From assembly GCA_002386405.1 (NCBI GenBank), contig DGIP01000338.1, positions 1,110 to 65,109 on the forward strand: a stretch of DNA of 64,000 nt. Direction: 5' to 3'. The notes under the pieces were generated by a model that did not search any database, was not told the origin of the DNA, and was given only the letters and a program-made list of their open reading frames with translations. Origin of the DNA: Stenotrophomonas maltophilia. Its GTDB lineage: Bacteria > Pseudomonadota > Gammaproteobacteria > Xanthomonadales > Xanthomonadaceae. Below are positions 37,243-46,940 of the stretch, piece by piece. The first letter of the stretch is position 1. Each line of letters begins with the position of its first letter. Position numbers and translations under genes: made by a program.

Positions 37243-38982
37243 TCATAGCGTCTTGGCAAGGAACTCGGCGGTACGTTGCTGGCGCGGCCGGTCGAACACC
37301 TGCTCCGGCGGTCCCTGCTCGATCACCCGTCCCTGGTCCATCATCACCACGTGGTCGGCTACCCGCCGCGCGAAGCCCAGCTCATGGGTGACGATGACCA
37401 GCGTGGTGCCCGACTGCGACAGTTCTTCGATCACCCCGAGCACTTCGGCGACCAGCTCCGGGTCCAGCGCCGAGGTCGGCTCGTCGAACAACAGCACCTT
37501 CGGCTGCAGCGCCAGCGCACGGGCAATGGCCACGCGCTGCTGCTGCCCGCCGGAGAGCTCGCGCGGATAGGCGTTCGCCTTCTCCGTCAGCCCCACCCGA
37601 TCCAGCAGGTCATGGGCCTGCTGTTCGGCCTGCGCACGCGGGATGCCACGCACCGCAATGGGCGCTTCGATGATGTTCTCCAGCACGGTCAGGTGCGGGA
37701 ACAGGTTGAACGCCTGGAACACCATGCCCACCTCCGCGCGACGGCGGCGGATTTCGGCTTCGGGCAGCTCGTACAGCGTGTCCCCATCACGGCGGTAGCC
37801 CACCAGTTGCCCGCCGACGGTGATGACGCCGCCGTCAGCGCGCTCCAGGTGGTTGATCAGCCGCAGCAGGGTGGACTTGCCGGCACCCGACGGCCCCACC
37901 AGCACGGTGACGCTGCCCGCCTTCAGTTCCAGCCGCACGTCGTCCAGCACCGTGGTCTCAGCAAAGTGTTTGCTCACGCCTTGCACCGACACGGCCGCGC
38001 CCTGCCCGGCCGCCACCGGGACGGAATGCTCCCGCCGCGTGGCGACACCCGGCGTGGCCGCTGGCGTGCTGCGCGGTCGTGACACCACCCGCGAAACGCT
38101 GCGCTCACGCTGCAGTTGTCCGCGCGCGAAGCGCCGCTCGATGCGGTGCTGGGCCAGCGACAGCGCGGTCAGTATCACCAGGTACCAGATCGTGGCCACC
38201 ATCAGCAGCGGCACCACTTCCAGGTTGCGCCGGTAGATCACCTGCACGGTGTAGAACAGCTCGGGAAGGGCCAGCACATAGACCACCGAGGTGCTCTTGG
38301 CCAAGCCGATCACATCGTTGAACGCCGCCGGCAGGATCGAGCGCATTGCCTGCGGCAGGATGATGCGGCGGATCTGGCGCGCGCGGGGCAGCCCCAGTGC
38401 GGCGGCCGCCTCGTACTGGCCGTGATCCACCGACAGGATGCCGCCGCGGATGACCTCGGCGGAAAACGCGGCCTGGTTGAGGGTCAAGCCGAGCACCGCG
38501 GCGGTGAACACCCCGATCAACTGCGTGGTGGGATAGGAGAACAAGGTGATCGCGGTAAACGGCACCTCCAGCGCGATGGTGCTGTACAGGTACCCCAGGT
38601 TGTTGAGCAGCAACAGCAGCACCAGCAACGGAATCGAGCGGAACAGCCACACATAGCCCCACGACACCGCCGCCAGCAGCGGCGAACCGGAGACCCTGGC
38701 CAGCGCCAGCAGGGTGCCCAGCGCGAAGCCGAATGCGGTACCCAGCGCCGTCAACCACAGCGTGCGCGCCAGGCCTTCCAACACCGGCCGTGCAAAGAAC
38801 CATTCCGCGAACGTGCCCCAGCCCCAGCGCGGGTTGCCCAGCACCGACTGCACCGCAAGCAGGATCAGCGACAGCGCCAGCAGCGTGCCGAACAGCTGCA
38901 GCGGGTGCCGCGCGGGCACGATGCGCAATGCCGACGGGGTCGCCGTTGCCACCCCGCCCAACGCAGACGAAGGAGTGCTCAT
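37243..38982 (-). CDS. Fused ABC transporter permease and ATPase, amino-acid (cystine) type
   Basis: A 579-residue fusion. Residues about 28-280 are a polar-amino-acid permease with about five membrane helices and the EAA loop QYEAAAALGLPRARQI. Residues about 330-575 are an ABC ATPase: Walker A GPSGAGKST at 363-371, signature LSGGQQQR, Walker B VLLFDEPTSAL, and a D-loop and H-switch. A 40-residue arginine-rich linker joins them. In most relatives the two are separate genes (TcyL/TcyN-like), so this is an unusual fusion. The start overlaps the GNAT stop by 4 nt. Confidence 0.92.
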   Translation of the reverse strand: MSTPSSALGGVATATPSALRIVPARHPLQLFGTLLALSLILLAVQSVLGNPRWGWGTFAEWFFARPVLEGLARTLWLTALGTAFGFALGTLLALARVSGSPLLAAVSWGYVWLFRSIPLLVLLLLLNNLGYLYSTIALEVPFTAITLFSYPTTQLIGVFTAAVLGLTLNQAAFSAEVIRGGILSVDHGQYEAAAALGLPRARQIRRIILPQAMRSILPAAFNDVIGLAKSTSVVYVLALPELFYTVQVIYRRNLEVVPLLMVATIWYLVILTALSLAQHRIERRFARGQLQRERSVSRVVSRPRSTPAATPGVATRREHSVPVAAGQGAAVSVQGVSKHFAETTVLDDVRLELKAGSVTVLVGPSGAGKSTLLRLINHLERADGGVITVGGQLVGYRRDGDTLYELPEAEIRRRRAEVGMVFQAFNLFPHLTVLENIIEAPIAVRGIPRAQAEQQAHDLLDRVGLTEKANAYPRELSGGQQQRVAIARALALQPKVLLFDEPTSALDPELVAEVLGVIEELSQSGTTLVIVTHELGFARRVADHVVMMDQGRVIEQGPPEQVFDRPRQQRTAEFLAKTL

Positions 38983-39524
38983 GCGTGTGCCCCAAGCTCG
39001 AGCGCCTGCGCAACGGCGGCAACCGGCTGCGCCTTGCCCAGATGCTTCTCGAAGGGAAGATGCGCCACCGTCTCCGGGTCCGCCTGCAGGTCGAACAACG
39101 CGGTGTAGCCGTGGGTCAGGTACAGACCCACCGCTTCTGGCTGGCGGAAGCCGGTGGTCAGGAACACGCGCCGGTAGCCCTGTCGCAGTGCCTGGTCCTC
39201 CAGCTCCTGCAGCACCCGGCGCGCGATACCCTGGCGGCGCAGGCCGGGCAGCGTCCAGATCCGCTTGAACTCGGCGGTATCCGGGTCGCGGTGCGGCATG
39301 AACGCACCACCGGAGATGGCCTGGCCATCGCGGAGCAGCAGCACGAAGGCGCCCACCGGCGCGGCGAAGGCGTCGGCCGGATAGCGCTGCAGTTCCTCGC
39401 GGGCGGTGCCGCCGATCCGGCGCTGCACGTCGGCGTAGCGGTTCTCGTACTCGTGCTCCAGCCCGTCGAACAGCGGCTGCGCCAGCGGGTCGTTCACCGA
39501 GGTGTACAGGAAGCGCTCGCTCAT
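38979..39524 (-). CDS. GNAT-family N-acetyltransferase of the sulfur cluster
   Basis: A 181-residue GNAT enzyme. The acetyl-CoA motif is RIWTLPGLRRQGIARRVLQELE, followed by GYRRVFLTTGFRQPEAVGLYLTHGYTALF. ATG at 39524 overlaps the M20 stop, and the stop overlaps the ABC gene. In the analogous Bacillus yxe and ytm operons an acetyltransferase of this type N-acetylates the S-modified cysteine before oxidation; that role is proposed here by gene neighbourhood. Confidence 0.88.
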   Translation of the reverse strand: MSERFLYTSVNDPLAQPLFDGLEHEYENRYADVQRRIGGTAREELQRYPADAFAAPVGAFVLLLRDGQAISGGAFMPHRDPDTAEFKRIWTLPGLRRQGIARRVLQELEDQALRQGYRRVFLTTGFRQPEAVGLYLTHGYTALFDLQADPETVAHLPFEKHLGKAQPVAAVAQALELGAHA

Positions 39525-40732
39525 GTCGTGGACTCCACCAGGTAGTGTTCGGCCAGCCGCGCCCACAGGCTGGCCGCTGGCGCTATCGCCGCGTCGTTGA
39601 ACACGTAGCGCGGGCTGTGCAGGGGCGCGCTGTCGCCGTTGCCGACGAACACGAAGCTGCCCGGCCGTGCCTGCAGCAGGAATGCGAAGTCCTCGCTCGC
39701 GGTGCGCGGCGCGAAGTCCTCCACCACCTGCCCGCGCCCGAACGCGGCGTGTGCCACGTCGCGGACCAGCGCGGTCTGCTCGGGATGGTTGATGACGCTG
39801 GGGAAGCCACGCGGGAAGGAAATCTCCGCACGCGCACCAAACGCGGCAGCGGTCTGCTCGGCGATGTCGATCACCCGCCGGCGCAGCGTGTCGCGCACCT
39901 CGGGTAGGTAGGCGCGCACGGTAAGGGTCAGCTCCACCACGTCGGGAATAACGTTGGCGGCCTTGCCGCCATGGATCGAGCCCACCGTCACCACGCCCAT
40001 CTGGCGCGGATCCACGTTGCGCGACACGACGCTCTGCAGGGCGGTGACGATGTGCGCGGCCGCCAGGATCGGATCCACCGCATGCTGCGGCTCGGCACCA
40101 TGCCCGCCATTTCCCACCACCCGCAGCTGCGCCCAGTCCACCGACGCCATTGCCGGTCCATCCACGAAGCCGAAGTGCCCGGCCGGCACGCCGGGCCAGT
40201 TGTGCAGGCCGTAGATCGCATCCACCGGAAAGCGCTCGAACAGGCCGTCGTCGATCATCTTCGTGGCGCCGGAACCGGTCTCTTCCGCCGGCTGGAACAC
40301 CAGCTGCAGGGTGCCTTCGAAGCGTCCGTGCCGTGCCAGGTAGTGGGCAGCCGACAGCAGGATGGCGGTGTGCCCGTCGTGGCCGCAGGCGTGCATCAAG
40401 CCGTCGCGCTGGCTGGCATAGGCCAGCCCGGAGTCTTCGTGGATGGGCAGCGCATCGATGTCCGCACGCAGGCCCAGGCGGCGCGTACCCTTCCCGCGCT
40501 GCAGCGTGCCGACCACGCCGGTGCCACCGAGTCCCGTGGTGACCTGGTAGCCCCACTGCTGCAACAGCTCGGCCACGCGTGAACTGGTGCGGTGTTCCTC
40601 GAAGGCCAGCTCCGGGTGCTGGTGCAGATCGTGGCGGATGGCGATGGCATCATCGATGCGTGCCGCGATCTGCGGCAGGACGCCAACGGTCGTTGCGGAA
40701 AGATCCAACGGGGGCCGGTGCAGGACGGTCAT
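39521..40732 (-). CDS. M20-family metal-dependent N-acyl hydrolase
   Basis: A 403-residue amidohydrolase of the aminoacylase/hippuricase type. The metal-binding motif is MHACGHDGHTAIL, the catalytic glutamates lie in AEETGSGATKM, and a dimerisation lid domain (about 190-310) is present. The N-terminus HDLHQHPELAFEEHRT is family-typical. ATG 40732 has GAGGAG upstream. It overlaps the GNAT gene by 4 nt; pairing an acetyltransferase with a deacetylase suggests a transient N-acetyl group in the pathway. Substrate inferred. Confidence 0.9.
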   Translation of the reverse strand: MTVLHRPPLDLSATTVGVLPQIAARIDDAIAIRHDLHQHPELAFEEHRTSSRVAELLQQWGYQVTTGLGGTGVVGTLQRGKGTRRLGLRADIDALPIHEDSGLAYASQRDGLMHACGHDGHTAILLSAAHYLARHGRFEGTLQLVFQPAEETGSGATKMIDDGLFERFPVDAIYGLHNWPGVPAGHFGFVDGPAMASVDWAQLRVVGNGGHGAEPQHAVDPILAAAHIVTALQSVVSRNVDPRQMGVVTVGSIHGGKAANVIPDVVELTLTVRAYLPEVRDTLRRRVIDIAEQTAAAFGARAEISFPRGFPSVINHPEQTALVRDVAHAAFGRGQVVEDFAPRTASEDFAFLLQARPGSFVFVGNGDSAPLHSPRYVFNDAAIAPAASLWARLAEHYLVESTT

Positions 40733-40742
40733 TGCGCTCTCC

Positions 40743-42086
40743 TCAACCGGCCTTGCGCGCGGGCACGGCATCGGCCGCGTAGCGGCTGGCCTTGCGCGGC
40801 AGGCCCAGGTGATCGCGCAGCGTGGCGCCTTCCAGCGTGCCACGGTGGTAACCGCGCGCAGCCAGGATCGGCAGCACCAGGCCGACGAAATCATCCAGGC
40901 CCTCGCGCTGCACGGAGAAGCCCAGAATGAAACCATCGCTGGCCCCGGCCTCGAACCAGCGGATCAGTTCATCGGCCACCTGCTCCGGCGTACCGATGAA
41001 GTTCGGCCGCGGGCTCACCACCTGCAGCGCCACCTGGCGCAGGGTGAGTCCCTGCTCGCGCGCATCCTGCTTGATCTTGTCGGTGGTGGAGCGGAATGAA
41101 TTGCTGCCGATGTCGCCCAGCGCCGGGAACGGCGCATCCGGTGCGTACTGGGTGAAATCGTGGTGGTCGAAGAAGCGGCCCAGGTAGGCCAGCGCGTCAT
41201 CCAGGGTGGCCAGTGCCGCAATGGCCTGGTATTTCGCTTCGGCTTCTTCCGCGGTGCGGCCCACGATGGGGCCGATGCCGGGGAATATCTTCACATCGGC
41301 CGCGCTGCGGCCATGCGCGATTGCCGCGTTCTTCACCTTCTGGGTGAACGCACGCGTTTCCTCCAGCGACGGCGCATGGGTGAACACCGCATCGGCGTAC
41401 TTGCCGGCCAGTGCGATGCCATCATCGGAGGCGCCGGCCTGGAAGATCACCGGCTGGCCCTGCGGCGAACGCTGGATGTTGAGCGGGCCTTCGACCTGGA
41501 AGAACTTTCCCTTGTGGTCGAGACGGCGGAACTTACCTGGATCGAAGAACGTGCCGCTGTCGCGGTCGCGCACGAAGGCATCGTCGTCCCACGAATCCCA
41601 CAGGCCCTGCACCACCTCAAGGTACTCATCGGCGATCTGGTAGCGCAGCGCGTGCTCGGGGTGCGCGCGCCCATAGTTGCGGCCGGAGCCTTCCAGTGGC
41701 GAGGTCACCACGTTCCAACCGGCGCGCCCGCCGCTGATCAGGTCCAGCGACGCGAACTGGCGCGCCACGGTGAACGGGTCGCTGTAGGAGGTGGACAGCG
41801 TGCCGGCCAGGCCGATCTTCGAGGTGGCCGTGGCCAGCGCCGACAGCAGCGTGATCGGCTCGAAGCGGTTGAGGAAGTGCGGAATGGATTTCTCGTTGAT
41901 GTACAGCCCATCGGCCACGAAGCCAAAGGCGATGCCGTGGTTCTCGGCGGTGCGCGCCACGTCGATGTAGTACTCGAGATTGACGCTGGCATCGACCACG
42001 TTGGAGGGGTGCTTCCAGGCATGCATGTGGCTGCCGGGGCCCTGCAGCATGATGCCGAAGGGAATGGGACGCGGGGTCCTGCTCAT
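40743..42086 (-). CDS. LLM-class flavin monooxygenase, NtaA/SnaA/DszA type
   Basis: A 447-residue flavin monooxygenase of the bacterial-luciferase-like class. Family motifs are [34 protein letters not shown] and QAGASDDG. These FMNH2-dependent enzymes oxygenate S-linked or nitrogen-linked compounds; YxeK and YtnJ relatives act on S-substituted N-acetylcysteines. ATG 42086 follows AGGAG at a 7-nt spacing. It lies 10 nt upstream of the M20 gene and 17 nt downstream of a second LLM gene. Confidence 0.92.
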   Translation of the reverse strand: MSRTPRPIPFGIMLQGPGSHMHAWKHPSNVVDASVNLEYYIDVARTAENHGIAFGFVADGLYINEKSIPHFLNRFEPITLLSALATATSKIGLAGTLSTSYSDPFTVARQFASLDLISGGRAGWNVVTSPLEGSGRNYGRAHPEHALRYQIADEYLEVVQGLWDSWDDDAFVRDRDSGTFFDPGKFRRLDHKGKFFQVEGPLNIQRSPQGQPVIFQAGASDDGIALAGKYADAVFTHAPSLEETRAFTQKVKNAAIAHGRSAADVKIFPGIGPIVGRTAEEAEAKYQAIAALATLDDALAYLGRFFDHHDFTQYAPDAPFPALGDIGSNSFRSTTDKIKQDAREQGLTLRQVALQVVSPRPNFIGTPEQVADELIRWFEAGASDGFILGFSVQREGLDDFVGLVLPILAARGYHRGTLEGATLRDHLGLPRKASRYAADAVPARKAG

Positions 42087-42103
42087 GGCGACGCTCCTGG
42101 GGG

Positions 42104-43099
42104 TCAGGCCACCGCCGCGCGCGGCGCGGGCGACAGCAGTTCAAGGGAAGTGAGGCGTGCATCGACGTCGGCCACCGGCGCATCCAGGATGAATTCGCCG
42201 ACACCGAAACGCTGGTGCAGCTCGTCCAGTGCACGGCGCACCTGGTGGCCATCGCCGCACAGCACGCTGGGATGGGTTTCCTCGATGCGGTAGTCGACCA
42301 CGCCGACCTGGCGCGCGTACTCGGCCGCCGCTTCGGCGCTGGGCAGGTTCACGGTCTGCCCCGGCCCGAGGTGCAGCTTGTAGATGCGCAGCGCGCCCAG
42401 CTGCGCGGCCGCGGCATCGGCACTGCGCGCGGCGAAGGCCACCGTGGCCAGCAGCGGTGCCTGGGATGACACCTCGCGATAGGCGTTGAAGGCGGTCTCG
42501 ATGCTGCGCGGATCGCCATCGAAATGCGCCGCGTACACGAAGCCCCAGCCCAGCTCCCCGGCCAGCCGCGCACTCTGCGCGCTGGCCCCGAGCAGGAACC
42601 GCGCCGGCCCGGTCTGCGGCAGCGGCCGCGCCTGCGCGTTGGCATGCGGGTGATCGACCGCCAGCGTGCCCGACAGGAAGCCTTCCAGATCGTGCAGCTG
42701 CTGTTCGAACGGCCCCACCGGCGGGCGTCCCGCGGCCAGTGCCGCCGTGGACGCGGGAAGCCCACCCGGTGCCTTGCCCACGCCCAGATCCACCCGCCCC
42801 GGTGCCAGGCTGGCCAGCAGGTTGAAGGTTTCGGCCACCTTGTACGGCGCGTAGTGGCGCAGCATCACGCCACCGGTACCGACGCGGATCCGCCGCGTCT
42901 GCGCCAGTACCCAGGCCGCCAGCACTTCCGGTGCGGGGCTGGCCAGCTGTGGCGCGGCATGGTGCTCGGCAAACCAGTAGCGGTGGTAGCCCAGGTGCTC
43001 GGCATGCAACGCCAGGCGCAGGCTGTCGCGCAGCGCCTGCTCGGCGGTGCCGCCTTCCCGCACGGGGCTCTTGTCGAGCACGCTGATCAGGTAGCTCAT
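42104..43099 (-). CDS. Luciferase-like oxidoreductase, group 1 (LLM)
   Basis: A 331-residue LLM flavin oxidoreductase of the group-1 type. The N-terminal signature [18 protein letters not shown] is followed by [35 protein letters not shown] and [13 protein letters not shown]. It differs clearly from its NtaA-type neighbour, so the cluster has two distinct oxygenases. ATG at 43099 is chosen with GAGGA 7 nt upstream; the in-frame extension to 43210 overlaps DUF3088. Reaction unknown. Confidence 0.92.
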   Translation of the reverse strand: MSYLISVLDKSPVREGGTAEQALRDSLRLALHAEHLGYHRYWFAEHHAAPQLASPAPEVLAAWVLAQTRRIRVGTGGVMLRHYAPYKVAETFNLLASLAPGRVDLGVGKAPGGLPASTAALAAGRPPVGPFEQQLHDLEGFLSGTLAVDHPHANAQARPLPQTGPARFLLGASAQSARLAGELGWGFVYAAHFDGDPRSIETAFNAYREVSSQAPLLATVAFAARSADAAAAQLGALRIYKLHLGPGQTVNLPSAEAAAEYARQVGVVDYRIEETHPSVLCGDGHQVRRALDELHQRFGVGEFILDAPVADVDARLTSLELLSPAPRAAVA

Positions 43100-43109
43100 C
43101 GCATCGTCC

Positions 43110-43472
43110 TCAGGGGTGGGCCACGGGAATGCCGAGCAGGCCGTTGAGCGCGGCCAGGATCGGCTCGGCGCCGGACACCACCTGGCGGTCGTGGTGGGTG
43201 CCGGTGGCATGCGTCGACTGCACGCCCTGCGGCAGCACCAGCTTGGGCAGCGACTGGTCCTGCTCGCCGATCTCGGCGATCACTTCGCGGCGCGGCCGGG
43301 CAAAGCCAATGCGGCGCACATCCAGCTGGGTATCCAGGCCATCAATGCTCGACAGCGCCCCCTCCAGCAGCAGGCTGTGCCGACAGAAGAAGCGCTGCCC
43401 GGGCAGCTGGCCGTCTTCGAACTCACGATCCAGCAGGAACAGGATCGGCTTGTGGGTGGGCTGTGCAGACAC
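43110..43472 (-). CDS. DUF3088 domain protein
   Basis: A 120-residue cytoplasmic protein of the DUF3088 family: KPILFLLDREFEDG near the start, the central FFCRHSLLLEGAL with a cysteine-containing loop, and a C-terminal VVSGAEPILAALNGLLGIP. It looks like a small thioredoxin-like fold; the function is unknown. GTG at 43472 is used because AGGAG lies 6 nt upstream; the longer frame to 43913 is antisense-like. It lies 10 nt upstream of the group-1 LLM gene. Confidence 0.85.
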   Translation of the reverse strand: MSAQPTHKPILFLLDREFEDGQLPGQRFFCRHSLLLEGALSSIDGLDTQLDVRRIGFARPRREVIAEIGEQDQSLPKLVLPQGVQSTHATGTHHDRQVVSGAEPILAALNGLLGIPVAHP

Positions 43473-43598
43473 GAAACGCTCCTCGATCTGGCCGGCACTG
43501 CGGTGCCGTTGGACTATCGATGCTAGAGAAGGACCGGCGCGGGGCTGCGCCGCAATTCGACAATCGGCGGTCGGATCCGGCCACGCAAATGCGCGTTG

Positions 43599-43627
43599 GC
43601 CATAACCAGACTGCTGGCGGTTATGGC
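43599..43627. repeat. Inverted repeat between the FMN reductase and DUF3088 genes
   Basis: GCCATAACC, 11-nt spacer, GGTTATGGC (perfect 9-bp arms). It lies just past the FMN reductase stop (43633), in the 160-bp gap before DUF3088. There is no T-run on either strand, so it may be a regulatory site or a weak terminator. Confidence 0.6.
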
Positions 43628-43632
43628 GTTGC

Positions 43633-44205
43633 CTAGGCAATCCGCCGCAGCAGCACCGGCGGTGCGGCCTGCAGGTGGCTGGCCGCACGTTCGGCGGCCA
43701 GCTCGATGCGTGCCTGCAGCGCGACACTGCGAATCTCGACGTCGTCGAAATCAGCCGGCGTGGCATACACCCCGATCGGAAGTGTGTGCGCCTGCAGGAA
43801 ACTGAACAGCGGCCGCAGCTGGTGGTCGATGACCAGCGCGTGGCGTTCGCTGCCGCCGGTGGCGGCCAGCAGCACGGGGGTATCCACCAGCGCATCCAGT
43901 CCGATGAAATCAACCAGGTGCTTGAACAGCCCGGGGTACGAGCCGCGATACACAGGCGCGGCGGCGATCAGCAGGTCGGCCGCTTCGATCCGCGCAAGCG
44001 CCTGCTCGATGCGCGGCTCCACTTCGTCACGGGTAAGCGCCTGGCCCAGTGACCGCGCGATGGGCGCCAGTTCGATCAGCTGCACGTCCATGTGCAACCG
44101 AAGCCGAAGCTGGTCAAGCAGGTGGCGCACCAGCAACAGCGTGCGCGAGGTGGTCGAGGAGGTCGGCGAACCGACCAGGGCAACAACGTTCAAGGCGGTG
44201 GACAT
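43633..44205 (-). CDS. NADPH-dependent FMN reductase (SsuE/MsuE type)
   Basis: A 190-residue flavodoxin-fold reductase. FMN loop: VVALVGSPTSSTTSRTL. It also has AAPVYRGSYPGLFKHLVDF and the SsuE-like TGGSERHALVIDHQLRPLF. It would supply reduced FMN to the LLM monooxygenases downstream, a standard pairing in alkanesulfonate-type systems. It is 11 nt downstream of the TonB receptor gene, and 160 nt separates it from DUF3088. Confidence 0.93.
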   Translation of the reverse strand: MSTALNVVALVGSPTSSTTSRTLLLVRHLLDQLRLRLHMDVQLIELAPIARSLGQALTRDEVEPRIEQALARIEAADLLIAAAPVYRGSYPGLFKHLVDFIGLDALVDTPVLLAATGGSERHALVIDHQLRPLFSFLQAHTLPIGVYATPADFDDVEIRSVALQARIELAAERAASHLQAAPPVLLRRIA

Positions 44206-44216
44206 GCAGCTCTCCC

Positions 44217-46772
44217 TCAGAAGCGGTAATGGACGCGGCCGTACCAGAACGCGCCGATGGTGCTCAGCACATCGCCGGTGTCCCAGGTGGTTTCGATGCT
44301 GGCCACGTCGGTGGCGCTGCGCGCGTACTCGGGCACCTTGCGGGTGCGTTCATCGAACAGGTTGTTGATGCCCAGCGTCGCGCTCCAGCCGCCGCCCAGT
44401 TCGACCCCGCCGGACAGGTTGGTGACCAGCACCGGCGGCTGCCGGTACTCCACCCCGTTGTTGAGCCGCTTGATCGGGCCGTAGTAGGTGAAATCCAGGT
44501 TCGAGCGCCAGCGCCCCTGCTGCCAGCCCAACCCCGCCACCTGCGTGTAGGACGGCGTGCGGAAGCGCAGCGCGTACTCGCTCGACCTGGTCAGCAGGTT
44601 GATGTTGGGCAGGCCCTGCAGCACCACCGGGATGTCACGCACCTTCTGGATCGTGGTGCGGCCGACGTTGGCGGCATAGCTCCAGCGCAGCTTGCCCCAG
44701 CCGGTTTCCTGGTTCGCTTCCAGGGTCAGTTCCAGGCCGCGCGTGCGGGTGTCGCCGACGTTGGTGAAGTAGCTGGCGTAGAACGCGTCGCCCGGCAGGA
44801 TGCTGATGCCGGCGCTGGCCAGCAGCGTATCGATCGTCTGTATCTGCGCGGGCGTAAGTACCGTGCCGCTGTTGTCGGTGATGCGGCTGGGGTCCTGCGC
44901 GTTGTAGCCGATCTGGCTGGACTGGCCGAGCTGGCCCCGGATGTCGATCTGGTACGCATCCAGCGCCAGGTGGAAGGCCGGGTTCGGGTCCCAGGTCACG
45001 CCGAGGCTGTAGTTGTTCGCCTTTTCCGGCTGCAGCGGCGTGGCACCCAGCGCGATGGCAGCGGGCGATGACACCTGCGCCACCAGCGTGGTGCCGCACG
45101 GGCAGCTGCCGGTAGCCTGGTAGTACTGCGCACCCAGGCTCGGCGCATGGAAGCCGTTGCTCGCCGTCGCGCGCACGCCGAACGCATCGGTGAAGTCGAA
45201 GCGCGTGGTGAGGCGCCCGGTCGACACGCTGCCGAAGTCGGAGTGGTCCTCCCAGCGCGCCGCCGCATCCAGGTACCAGCGCGAGGTGACGTTGGTGGCC
45301 GCGCCGGCGTACACCGCCTTGCTGTTGCGGGTCGCCTCCACCGCATCGGCGGTGGAATAGCCGACGAAGGCGGCTGCGCCAAAGCCTGTGTACGACTCCC
45401 ACTGCCCTGCCCCGCGCTCGTACTTCTCGTGCTGGTACTCGGCACCGGCGCTGACCTGGAGCGGCGAGGCAAACGCGGCGACATCGAACCCGCGGCGCAG
45501 GTCGAGGTTGGCGATGCGCTGCTGGTAGTCCAGGCGGCCTACGTAGAAGTCGGTGGGTGCACCGGGATAGATCAGTGAGAAGTTGGCCGAATCGCGGGTG
45601 TAGGTGCGCACCGTGCTGCGGTTGGCGGTCAGGCTGGTGTCGTACTCCCATCCTGCCCAGCTGCCCTTCACCCCGGCGGTGCCGGTGGTCTGCTTTTCCT
45701 TGGTCTGCAGGATCGGCAGGAAGCCATCCGGCCAGACGTTCAACACCGTGGGCGCCTTGTAGGTGCCGAAGATCGTCGCCGGCAGACGGAAGTTCTGGAT
45801 CGCCTGCGCGGTGCGGTCGCTGGCCGTGGCGGTGGCGTAAAACTGCGCGTTCTCACCCAGGCCATGGCCGACATTGGCCGCCAGTGCCTTGAGTGTGTAC
45901 GACGGCGAACTCAGGATGGTGTTGGCCTCCGGGTTGCGCGTGGCCTCGGCAGGGTTCTCCGTCGTGTTGGGCGGCAGCCGGTTGTTCGGGCGCAGCGCCA
46001 CCAGGTTGCCGTTGGCATCGATGGCCGGATAGCTCAGATAGTCGTCGACGTAACGGCGCGGCCGGATCGCATGGTGCTGGCGGGTGTATTCGCCGGACAG
46101 GTTCACGAAGCCATCCGCGCCCCACGGCAGGCCGATGTTGGCGCGCACGCTGGTGCGGGTGCCATCGCCGTCGATGCTCTGCCCGCTTTCCACCGAGACA
46201 TCGCCGCCCTGCGCCTGTGACTTCAGGATCACGTTGATCACCCCGGTGATCGCGTCGGAGCCATACAGCGCCGACGCGCCATCGCGCAGCACTTCGATGT
46301 GGTCCACGGCGGCGACCGGAATCAGCGCCAGGTCGGTCCACGCGTAGCCCGGGAAACCGCCGCCGTTGGCGCCACTGACATAAGCGCTGGCATTGCGGCG
46401 CTTCCCGTTGACCAGCACCAGCGTTTAGCCCGGCGACAGGTTGCGCAGCTGGTAGCCGCGAATGAGGCTTTCCTGGTCGCTCTGGTAGCCACCGATCTGG
46501 CTCAGCGACGGCAGGCTGCGCTGCAGTGCTTCGAGCAGGTTGGCCTGCCCGGTGGCCACCAGGTCCTCGGCCGACACCACATCGATCGGCGTCGAGCTGT
46601 TCTTCACCGTGCGGTTGCTGGTGCGCGAGCCGGTCACCACCACCGCATCCAGCGTGGAAGCGGCAGCCACTGACGCGCTGGCCAAGGCCTCGGGCGGAGT
46701 ATCGGGACCGGCGGCCATGGCAGGGGCGGCAAGGACGAAGGCGATCATCACGGAAAGCGGACGCAGCAGCAT
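44217..46772 (-). pseudogene. TonB-dependent receptor gene interrupted by an in-frame TAA
   Basis: From ATG 46772 the frame encodes a signal peptide (MLLRPLSVMIAFVLAAPAMA), a TonB box/plug start (DAVVVTGSRTSNRTVKNS) and the plug segment LLEALQRSLPSLSQIGGYQ. TAA then stops it at codon 116 (46427-46425). The frame resumes immediately as TLVLVNGKRRNASAYV and stays open for 736 codons through a full outer-membrane beta barrel, ending in an aromatic residue (VHYRF). Relatives have a glutamine in the LSPxQTLVLVNGKRR motif, so one C-to-T change of CAA would produce the stop. If real, the receptor is inactive unless suppressed. It heads the sulfur-type cluster and would bring its substrate across the outer membrane. 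Confidence 0.85.
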
Positions 46773-46891
46773 GTCGGGACCTGATCGAGGACAGGCCCCC
46801 ATTCAACAAACAGCGCTCATCCGGCAACAGCCACCAACACGCCACCCGCACCCCACATCCCGCCACCCACATGACCACAGGGAATAACGAG

Positions 46892-46913
46892 GTAGCGACA
46901 CGCCATGCGTGTC
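46892..46913. repeat. SMAG-type REP palindrome (GACACGC class)
   Basis: GTAG followed by GACACGC, 3-nt loop, GCGTGTC, in the divergent gap between the TonB receptor and the GlxA-type gene. It is the same class as the pair at 58003-58096. Confidence 0.8.
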
Positions 46914-46940
46914 CCACGTAGAGCTGGATAGCATCACCTC

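Noticed and set aside
46425-46427. TAA in the TonB receptor as programmed readthrough or a non-standard amino acid
   Set aside because: TAA is not used for selenocysteine or pyrrolysine in this lineage and there is no recoding element. The break is better read as decay or an error.
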